From Planctomycetota bacterium (GTDB taxonomy: Bacteria > Planctomycetota > UBA11346): 6,550 nt of DNA. The translations under genes were made by a program, and so were the position numbers. Shown piece after piece: positions 1 through 4,905 of this stretch. The stretch spans positions 1 through 6,550 of the forward strand of contig JACDGQ010000187.1 in NCBI GenBank assembly GCA_013821615.1, written 5' to 3'. The notes under the pieces are model-generated. The model was not told the DNA's origin. It saw only the letters and a program-made list of their open reading frames with translations, and searched no databases. Numbering within the stretch: position 1 is the first letter of the stretch; each line of letters opens with the position of its first letter.

Positions 1-17
1 CACCCACCCTGCCCGCC

Positions 18-974
18 ATGTCGCCCGCGCCACTCCCTGTCGCGCCTCCCGCTGCGACGGTCCGCGTCGGCAGCGCCCGCCGTTGGAGCGGCCGCAGCCT
101 GGGTGGCCTGCTGCTCTTCCGCGTGGGTTCGCGCCTGCTGCCGCTGATGGGCGTGCGCGGTGCCTGGGCGTTCTCGTACCTGGCGGGCCTGGCCTTCCTG
201 CTGATCGGCGGGCGCACCTGCTTCCACCAGCTCGACTACTGGCGGCGACTGCGCCCGCGCGCCGGCACCGGCGCGCTGGTGTTGTCGGTGTGGCGCCAGC
301 TCGCCAGCTTCGGCCGCATCCTCGGCGACCGCCTGATGGTCGCGTGGCGGCCGGGCCGCTTCACCCTCCAGCAGTGCGGTGGCGAAGGCCTGCGTGCGCT
401 GCGTGCGCAGGGCCGCGGCTGCATCCTGCTGTCCGCGCACTTCGGCAACTGGGAGCTGTGCAGTTATTACCTGCGCAGGCTGTCCCCCGAGGCGGGCAGC
501 CTGCACCTGGTGATGGCCCGCCAGGAGGACGCCGAGGTCCAGGCCTATCTCGACCGCCTGCTGCGCGGTACCCACGTGCGCATCATCGACGCGCAAGATG
601 GCATCGGCGCGGCTCTCGCCATCCGCGCCGCCCTGACGACGGGCGGCCTGGTGTGCATGCACGGCGACCGCGTCGCCGACCACCAGCCATCGATACCGGT
701 GCGCTTCCTCGGCGGCACCGTGCGCATGCCCACCGGCCCCTTCCTGGCCGCGGCCCTGACCGGTGCGCCGATCATCGTCAGCTTCATGGTCAAGACCGCT
801 CTGGACCGCTATGAGATGCGCGTCGACCCGCCCTGGACCATCACTCTGCCCGCCCGCGGCCGCGCCCGCGACGCCGCCCTGGGCGTGGTGGCGCAGCGCT
901 GGGCCCGCCGGCTGGAGCTGGAGGTCCGCAAGCACCCGCAGCAGTGGCACAATTTCTACGCGTATTGGGGTTGA
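18..974 (+). CDS. LpxL/HtrB-like lysophospholipid acyltransferase family protein
   Basis: The 318-residue protein carries the HX4E acyltransferase motif as HFGNWE (His141 to Glu146), followed by GDR at 216-218, FLGG at 230-233, PTGP at 238-241 and a C-terminal QWHNFY at 309-314, all in the order seen in lipid A late acyltransferases (LpxL/LpxM/HtrB) and relatives. A hydrophobic stretch near residues 48-64 fits an N-terminal inner-membrane anchor. Family knowledge: these enzymes move an acyl chain from acyl-ACP to a lipid acceptor at the inner membrane. Members also occur in aryl-polyene pigment clusters, where they are thought to attach the polyene to a lipid; the halogenase-like gene downstream makes that role plausible, but a general lipid A role cannot be excluded. 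ATG18 has no clear Shine-Dalgarno sequence and the frame stays open to the left edge, so translation may be coupled to an upstream gene or start outside the window. Confidence 0.88.
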   Translation: MSPAPLPVAPPAATVRVGSARRWSGRSLGGLLLFRVGSRLLPLMGVRGAWAFSYLAGLAFLLIGGRTCFHQLDYWRRLRPRAGTGALVLSVWRQLASFGRILGDRLMVAWRPGRFTLQQCGGEGLRALRAQGRGCILLSAHFGNWELCSYYLRRLSPEAGSLHLVMARQEDAEVQAYLDRLLRGTHVRIIDAQDGIGAALAIRAALTTGGLVCMHGDRVADHQPSIPVRFLGGTVRMPTGPFLAAALTGAPIIVSFMVKTALDRYEMRVDPPWTITLPARGRARDAALGVVAQRWARRLELEVRKHPQQWHNFYAYWG

Positions 975-975
975 A

Positions 976-1039
976 AGGCGCTTTCACAACCTTCCACGAC
1001 GGCTCTTCGGCGGCGAAAATCGCACGCCTGTGAGCGCCT
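976..1039. terminator. Inverted repeat between convergent genes, possible bidirectional terminator
   Basis: The arm AGGCGCTTTCAC (976-987) pairs with GTGAGCGCCT (1030-1039) apart from a two-base TT bulge, enclosing 42 bases. It fills the gap between the stop of the acyltransferase gene (974) and the stop of the small minus-strand gene (1043). There is no clear T-tract on either side, so a role as an intrinsic terminator is inferred from position and symmetry only. Confidence 0.35.
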
Positions 1040-1042
1040 CGT

Positions 1043-1276
1043 TCAGAGCGTCTCGTCGGTGATCGGCGGCGCCATCGCCAGCAGCGCGCGCACACGGTTG
1101 CCGCGCACCTCGACGCTGATGCGGGTCAACAGCGGGCCGGGCACGGTCTCGCGCTTCCACTGCTTCAGGCGCTCGATACAGGCTTCCGGGGTCTTGATGC
1201 TGCCCTTGGTGCCCCAGCTCAGCAGTTCCGCGCGCAGGGACTCGTAGAACGGGGCGACGGTGTGGACGGGCTTCAT
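1043..1276 (-). CDS. Small protein of unknown function, 77 residues
   Basis: I do not recognise this protein. It is soluble-looking and basic, with no transmembrane segment or signal peptide. It begins MKPVHTVAPF, has a probable helix around residues 10-20, a second charged helix around 31-43 (EACIERLKQWKRE), then a likely strand-turn-strand (TRISVEVRGNRVRALLAMA, 51-69) and ends PPITDETL. The start at 1276 is chosen because GGAG (complement of 1283-1286) lies six bases upstream; the frame continues open to 1459, but that extension is low-complexity and runs into the repeat region. The gene converges on the acyltransferase and is not part of a visible operon. The good ribosome binding site and mixed helix/strand character support a real gene, but homology was not tested. 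Confidence 0.6.
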   Translation of the reverse strand: MKPVHTVAPFYESLRAELLSWGTKGSIKTPEACIERLKQWKRETVPGPLLTRISVEVRGNRVRALLAMAPPITDETL

Positions 1277-1286
1277 GGGGGACTCC

Positions 1287-1361
1287 GGAACGGTTCCATG
1301 CCAGCCTAGCGCCAAAACGCCCGAGTGCCATACGGTTTTAGGGCATTTGATGCTGCATTTG
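1287..1361. promoter_or_regulatory. Upstream region of the 77-residue gene: small palindrome and GCATTTG direct repeats
   Basis: Just upstream of the small gene's ribosome binding site lies the palindrome GGAACGGTTCC (1287-1297). Further out is a locally AT-rich pocket with the direct repeat GCATTTG at 1343-1349 and 1355-1361, twelve bases apart. The placement fits an operator or promoter region for the minus-strand gene. I could not fit convincing -35 and -10 boxes on either strand. Confidence 0.22.
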
Positions 1362-1523
1362 CCGTGGGAGGGGGGTGTTGGAGAGGGTGATGGCTGGTGG
1401 CTGATTGATCCCTGTTCTCGGCAGAAACCGGTTCGCAGTGCCTGGTCTGTCTCCAACAATGGCTGAAGCCGGCCTCGCCATCAGCCAACAGCCATCAGGC
1501 CCCCACCCCTTGCGCCTCCCGGC
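1361..1523. repeat. Imperfect inverted repeat with TGATGGC-type core
   Basis: The arm TGATGGCTGGTGGCTGATTG (1388-1407) matches the reverse complement of 1478-1497 at 18 of 20 positions, around a 70-base centre. Weaker symmetry continues outward: GCCGTGGGAGG at 1361-1371 faces the complement of CCTCCCGGC at 1515-1523. The core heptad is the same as in the tandem array at 4174-4225. The element occupies most of the spacer between the small minus-strand gene and the halogenase-like gene, and I see no coding sequence in it. It may end transcription or be a dispersed palindromic repeat. Confidence 0.6.
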
Positions 1524-1529
1524 TCGCGC

Positions 1530-1550
1530 CCGCACAGTCCGCGTGCGGAG
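1530..1550 (+). promoter_or_regulatory. Hairpin overlapping the ribosome binding site of the halogenase-like gene
   Basis: CCGCAC (1530-1535) and GTGCGG (1543-1548) form a perfect 6-bp stem with a 7-base loop. The right arm overlaps the first two bases of the GGAG Shine-Dalgarno sequence (1547-1550), which sits five bases before ATG1556. In mRNA this could partly hide the ribosome binding site. Short GC stems are common by chance in DNA this GC-rich, so regulation is only a possibility. Confidence 0.25.
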
Positions 1551-1555
1551 AGCGC

Positions 1556-2746
1556 ATGCGCATCGGCATCATCGGCGGCGGTCCGGGCGGGGCGGTGGCG
1601 GCGGCGACCCTGGCGCGCGCCGGCCATCAGGTCGAGGTGTGGGAGGCCGAAGTCTTCCCACGCTTCCACATCGGCGAGAGCCTGCTGCCCTGCAACCTGC
1701 CGATCTACGAGGATCTCGGCCTGGGCCGCGACATCTTCGCGAGCCACGGCTACACGCCGAAGCTGGCCGCGCATTTCGAGCAGGCCGGCACCGGGCGCAC
1801 CTGCCGCTTCCCGTTCGCCGACGGGCTGCCCGGCGATCCGCCCGGGATCCATCAGGTCGAACGCGCGCGCTTCGACCACATGCTGTTGCAGCACGCGGTG
1901 GCCTCGGGTGCGCAACTGCATTGTCCGGTGCGCGTGCAGCGCGTCGACCTGCCCGAACGGGGCCAGCCGGTCATCCACCACGACCACGGCGCGACCGCCG
2001 TCGATTTCGTCATCGACGCCTCCGGGCGCGAGACCCTGCTCGGGCGGCAGCTCGGCCTGGTCGATCGCGAGGGCGACCTGATGCGCGCCGCGGTCTATGG
2101 CCACGTCGGCGCCATCCCGCTCGCCCCGGGCGCAGAGCGCGGCGACATCTCGATCGCCAAGGGCGAGGCCGGCTGGGCGTGGGCGATCCCGCTCGCACCC
2201 GACGCGAAATGGTCGGTCGGCATGGTGCTGAAGCGCGACGCGGTGATCAAGGGCGGATCGCCCGCAGAGGTCTTCCGCAACAACCTCGTGCACTTCCCCG
2301 AATATGGTGCGCGCCTCGCCGGCCAGGTGCCGGAGCCGGTACGGGCCACGCCCAACATCAGCTACCGCGTCCGTCAGCGCGTCGGCCGGCGCTGGGCGCT
2401 GATCGGCGACGCCGGCGGCTTCGCCGATCCGATCTTCTCGTCGGGCGTGCTGCTCGCGACGCGCGCGGGGTGGCACCTGGGCAAGCGTCTTGCAGAGCAC
2501 GGCGCGGACGTCGATCTCGCCAGCTGGCGAGCCCAGACCGACCACGACCTCGCCACCTTCATCGGCTTCATCCGCTTGTGGTACGACGGCCATTTCATCG
2601 ACAACCTGTTCTTCTCGGAGACGCGTGAGGTCGGCGTCTACCGCGGGATCATCTCGCTGCTGGCGGGCAATACCACGAATCCGGATAACGTCTTCCTGAG
2701 CATGTTGCAGCGGCGGATGCGCAAGGGCGGAGAAGCTGGATCGTAG
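1556..2746 (+). CDS. FAD-dependent halogenase-like oxidoreductase (tryptophan halogenase family)
   Basis: The 396-residue protein has an N-terminal Rossmann FAD-binding motif (GGGPGG, 7-12), the family-typical PRFHIGESLLP (35-45), a lysine in YTPKLAAHF (Lys69) where flavin halogenases carry their catalytic lysine, DASGRE (154-159), the WxWxIP signature as WAWAIP (207-212), and GDAGGFADPIFSSG (284-297) contacting FAD. WxWxIP together with the lysine is the recognised signature of FADH2-dependent halogenases, which make a lysine-bound hypohalous species from reduced flavin, oxygen and halide. No flavin reductase partner is in the window. Related genes sit in aryl-polyene and xanthomonadin clusters, where the product can be halogenated; the acyltransferase upstream fits that setting. 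The start at 1556 is supported by GGAG five bases upstream. The substrate is unknown, and some relatives in such clusters may be non-halogenating oxidoreductases. Confidence 0.87.
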   Translation: MRIGIIGGGPGGAVAAATLARAGHQVEVWEAEVFPRFHIGESLLPCNLPIYEDLGLGRDIFASHGYTPKLAAHFEQAGTGRTCRFPFADGLPGDPPGIHQVERARFDHMLLQHAVASGAQLHCPVRVQRVDLPERGQPVIHHDHGATAVDFVIDASGRETLLGRQLGLVDREGDLMRAAVYGHVGAIPLAPGAERGDISIAKGEAGWAWAIPLAPDAKWSVGMVLKRDAVIKGGSPAEVFRNNLVHFPEYGARLAGQVPEPVRATPNISYRVRQRVGRRWALIGDAGGFADPIFSSGVLLATRAGWHLGKRLAEHGADVDLASWRAQTDHDLATFIGFIRLWYDGHFIDNLFFSETREVGVYRGIISLLAGNTTNPDNVFLSMLQRRMRKGGEAGS

Positions 2747-2780
2747 GTGCGCCGCTGTCCCTGTGGGTGCCCGCCATGCA

Positions 2781-2806
2781 GCGATGGGTTGTTATTGACC
2801 CATCGC
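2781..2806. terminator. Perfect 9-bp stem-loop downstream of the halogenase-like gene
   Basis: GCGATGGGT (2781-2789) and ACCCATCGC (2798-2806) are exact reverse complements around the AT-rich loop TGTTATTG. The structure lies 34 bases after the halogenase-like gene's stop and 24 bases before the next ATG. No T-tract follows, so it is either a weak or Rho-assisted terminator, a 3' end stabiliser, or an operator/leader hairpin for the radical SAM gene. Confidence 0.45.
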
Positions 2807-2830
2807 AGGCAAGGGCCACGATCGACCGGC

Positions 2831-3925
2831 ATGGAACTCGACGACGGTGATCCCGCGCCCCAGCAACTGCTCTCGCGAGCGGCGCACCGCGGGCGGGGCG
2901 TCTCGGACAACCCCGGCAACCGCTTCGAGTCCACGCGTCACCAGCCCGATCCCGAATGGGACCATGCCCAGGACCCGTCGCCTGAGACCGTGCTGCTCGA
3001 CGATGACACCCAGGGCATCCTGGCGCACAACGACAGCCCCGACATCGGCTTCGACACCAGCATCAATCCGTACCGCGGCTGCGAGCACGGCTGCGTGTAC
3101 TGCTATGCGCGGCCCACCCACGAATACCTCGGGATGTCGGCGGGGCTCGACTTCGAGACCCGCATCCTGGTCAAACGCCGCGCCCCGGCGCTGCTGCGCG
3201 CCGCGCTGGCGGCCCCCGGCTGGCGTCCGCGCATCATCGCGGCGAGCGGCGTCACCGACTGCTACCAGCCGATCGAGCGCGACCTGCGCCTGACGCGCGC
3301 CTGCCTCGAGGTGCTCGCCGAGTTCCGCAATCCGGTCGGCATCATCACCAAGAATCACCTGGTCACGCGCGATCGCGACGTGCTCGCGCGGCTCGCCGCC
3401 GACGGCGCCGCCCTGGTCACCATCACCGTGACCACCTTGCGGCCGGAACTGGCGCGCACCCTCGAGCCGCGCGCCTCGTCGCCCGCCGCGCGCCTGGCCG
3501 CGATCCGCACCCTGGCCGACGCCGGCATCCCGGTCGGCGTCAACATCGCGCCGGTCATCCCCGGTCTCACCGATCACGAGATCCCCGCCATCCTCGCCGC
3601 GGCGGCGGCTGCCGGGGCCGGTCATGCCGGCTACACCCTGCTGCGCCTGCCGCACGGCGTGAAGGCGCTGTTCGAGACCTGGCTTGGCGACCACCAGCCG
3701 CTCGCCAAGGACAAGATCCTGAACCGCATGCGCGCCATGCGCGGCGGCGGTCTCTACGACGCCGACTTCGCCACGCGCATGACCGGCGCAGGCGTGTTCG
3801 CCCAGCAGATCGCCGACTTGTTCACTGTGGCCCGCCGCCGCGCCGGCCTGGCCGAGCGCTGGCCGGAACTGAATACGGGCGCCTTCCGCAGCCCGTGGGG
3901 GGTGCAGCAGAAGATCTTTGGCTGA
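2831..3925 (+). CDS. PA0069-family radical SAM protein (spore photoproduct lyase-like)
   Basis: The 364-residue protein contains the radical SAM cluster motif CEHGCVYC (Cys84, Cys88, Cys91) within SINPYRGCEHGCVYCYARP, the hallmark of the PA0069 group, related to the SplB fold. Other family stretches are GRGVSDNPGNRFE (21-33), GLDFET (105-110), DCYQPIE (143-149), TRDRDVL (179-185), LEPRA (211-215), APVIPGLTDHEI (240-251) and LLRLP (270-274). It should bind a 4Fe-4S cluster and S-adenosylmethionine in the cytoplasm; the reaction of this family is not established. Length is normal. ATG2831 is preferred because family similarity begins just after it; the frame is open back to a GTG at 2747, but that extension covers the hairpin and looks non-coding. 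The only purine-rich upstream stretch (AAGGG near 2811) is too distant to be a good ribosome binding site. Its TGA stop is also the first triplet of a heptad array. Confidence 0.9.
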   Translation: MELDDGDPAPQQLLSRAAHRGRGVSDNPGNRFESTRHQPDPEWDHAQDPSPETVLLDDDTQGILAHNDSPDIGFDTSINPYRGCEHGCVYCYARPTHEYLGMSAGLDFETRILVKRRAPALLRAALAAPGWRPRIIAASGVTDCYQPIERDLRLTRACLEVLAEFRNPVGIITKNHLVTRDRDVLARLAADGAALVTITVTTLRPELARTLEPRASSPAARLAAIRTLADAGIPVGVNIAPVIPGLTDHEIPAILAAAAAAGAGHAGYTLLRLPHGVKALFETWLGDHQPLAKDKILNRMRAMRGGGLYDADFATRMTGAGVFAQQIADLFTVARRRAGLAERWPELNTGAFRSPWGVQQKIFG

Positions 3926-3978
3926 CGGCTGACGGCTGACGGCTGACTGCAGACTGCAGACTGCTGACTGCAGACTGC
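3923..3978. repeat. Heptanucleotide tandem array, 8 units, beginning at a stop codon
   Basis: Eight uninterrupted 7-bp units follow one another: TGACGGC three times, then TGACTGC, AGACTGC, AGACTGC, TGACTGC and AGACTGC. The first TGA is the stop codon of the radical SAM gene. Junctions between units create three self-complementary CTGCAG hexamers. Because 7 is not a multiple of 3, successive TGA units fall in different reading frames, so the first three units give a stop in every frame. Confidence 0.95.
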
Positions 3979-3983
3979 GGATA

Positions 3984-4151
3984 GAACAGGAGACGCGGAG
4001 ACGCGGAGGGGAGAAGAGAAGAGGACGAGCTGGGTGGGGCCGATGCCAGCTGGTGATCCTGGTGCCCGAGGGTGATGTGCCGACTTTGCGGATTCCAATG
4101 CCCTCCGCACCGTCTCCTCTTCTGATCTTCGCGTCTCCACGTCTCCTGTTC
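3984..4151. repeat. Long inverted repeat between convergent genes
   Basis: Arms 3984-4008 and 4127-4151 are reverse complements at 23 of 25 positions; the left arm starts GAACAGGAGACGCGGAGACG and contains the tandem 8-mer GGAGACGC (3989-3996, 3997-4004). Inside, AGAAGAGGACG (4017-4027) faces the complement of CGTCTCCTCTTCT (4111-4123), extending the stem imperfectly. The loop (4028-4110) includes a small AGCTGG/CCAGCT hairpin (4028-4033 with 4046-4051) and no credible gene. Together with the heptad arrays on each side it forms a nested palindrome filling the 296 bases between the two stop codons. It could serve as a bidirectional 3' end structure for both transcripts. Confidence 0.85.
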
Positions 4152-4173
4152 AATCGGCTGTCAGCGTCAGTGT

Positions 4174-4225
4174 CAGCCATCAGCCATCAGCCATCAGCCA
4201 TCAGCCATCAGCCATCAGCCATCAG
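4174..4225. repeat. Heptanucleotide tandem array, 7 perfect CAGCCAT units
   Basis: Seven perfect CAGCCAT units (4174-4222) are followed by a partial CAG. Read on the minus strand it is TGATGGC repeated, starting with the TGA stop codon of the carbonic anhydrase gene (4222-4224). Degenerate relatives, CAGCGT and CAGTGT, adjoin it at 4162-4173. The unit differs by one base (TGATGGC versus TGACGGC) from the array at 3923 and is in opposite orientation to it, so the two are outer arms of the same palindrome. Confidence 0.95.
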
Positions 4226-4782
4226 AATTCATTCGACAGCTTCTTGTAGCCCTTGACCAGCTCGAGGTTGGTGATCGCCACGCTCTCCGAGAACGAGGTG
4301 ATGTCGGCGCTCACCCGCGGGATGCGCGCCAGGTCCTCGTCGTTGTGGACGTTGGTCGTCGAGGGGATGTGGAAGCTCTCCGGGACGTGGCAGTTCTCGA
4401 CCACGCTGTTGTGGCGGATCACCGAATTGCTGCCGATGGTACAGTTGAACACCACGCTGTTGAAGCCGAGGAAGACGCGGTCGCCGAGTACGCACGGTCC
4501 GTGCACGATCGAGCGGTGGGCGATCGACGAGTATTCGCCGACCCGCACCAGGCCGCCGGCCTTGCTGTGGATGACCACGCCGTCCTGGATGTTGGAGTTG
4601 GCGCCGATGATGATCGGCTCCATCTCGCCCTTGGCGTCGACCTCGTCGGCGCGGATCACGACGTAGGGGCCGATGAACACGTTCTCGCCGATGAAGACCT
4701 TGCCGCACACGATCGCGGTCTGGTCGACGTAGGCGGAAGGATGGATGACCGGCAGGTCGCCGTTGGGATTCTTGCGGATCAT
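4222..4782 (-). CDS. Gamma-class carbonic anhydrase-like left-handed beta-helix protein
   Basis: The 186-residue protein is built of hexapeptide-repeat turns, for example VFIGENVFIGPYVVIRADE, typical of a left-handed beta-helix trimer. Matches to the archaeal enzyme Cam are specific: the three zinc ligands appear as His72 (QDGVVIH), His89 and His94 (SIAHRSIVH), and the active-site residues Arg44, Asp46, Glu47, Asn64, Gln66 and Asp67 are kept. The acidic loop carrying Cam's proton-shuttle glutamate is absent, as in the CamH-type subclass. The expected reaction is reversible hydration of CO2 to bicarbonate in the cytoplasm. The start at 4782 is chosen for GAGG five bases upstream; the frame runs on to 5310, but that part is a shadow of the transporter gene. 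The C-terminus ends NEF and its TGA is the first triplet of the heptad array. It is divergent from the transporter gene. Carbonic anhydrase activity is probable but not proven; other zinc beta-helix roles remain possible. Confidence 0.88.
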   Translation of the reverse strand: MIRKNPNGDLPVIHPSAYVDQTAIVCGKVFIGENVFIGPYVVIRADEVDAKGEMEPIIIGANSNIQDGVVIHSKAGGLVRVGEYSSIAHRSIVHGPCVLGDRVFLGFNSVVFNCTIGSNSVIRHNSVVENCHVPESFHIPSTTNVHNDEDLARIPRVSADITSFSESVAITNLELVKGYKKLSNEF

Positions 4783-4905
4783 GGGTGCCTCGCGGTGGCG
4801 GGAGCTTGGACGACTTTGCCGGCCACGCCAGTGCTGCGCGCTGCGCCGCTCGACGGGCCCGGGGCGCCGGGTGGCGCTTGCAGCGGAGTCCTCTAAGGTG
4901 TCGCC
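4783..4905. promoter_or_regulatory. Intergenic region between divergent carbonic anhydrase and transporter genes
   Basis: These 123 bases must hold the start signals of both divergent genes. Visible elements are the ribosome binding sites: GAGG on the minus strand near 4788-4791 and AAGGTG at 4895-4900 on the plus strand, each about five bases from its ATG. The rest is very GC-rich and I found no convincing sigma-70-type promoter or operator in it. Confidence 0.4.

Noticed and set aside
1481..2593. Long antisense open frame across the halogenase-like gene
   Set aside because: An antisense shadow produced by high third-position GC; no recognisable domain or ribosome binding site.
1405..2628. 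Long open frame overlapping the halogenase-like gene in another frame
   Set aside because: Its translation is arginine-, alanine- and proline-rich without motifs, as expected from a shifted frame of GC-rich coding DNA; the 1556-2746 frame has clear family motifs.
3984..4151. Insertion sequence or miniature transposable element with terminal inverted repeats
   Set aside because: No transposase and no target-site duplication outside the arms; the flanks are tandem heptads instead. A non-autonomous element cannot be excluded, but nothing here demonstrates it.
2792..4180. 462-codon antisense open frame across the radical SAM gene and the repeat region
   Set aside because: It runs through the heptad array and inverted repeat, giving low-complexity QSAV/QPSA-type peptide, and covers a gene with a clear CxxxCxxC motif on the other strand.
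3923..4225. CRISPR array
   Set aside because: The units are 7 bp and directly tandem without spacers, and the two arrays are in opposite orientation.
4053..4256. Small plus-strand open frame through the palindrome (67 codons)
   Set aside because: Its second half simply translates the CAGCCAT array (repeats of ISHQPSA), so it is not a credible gene.
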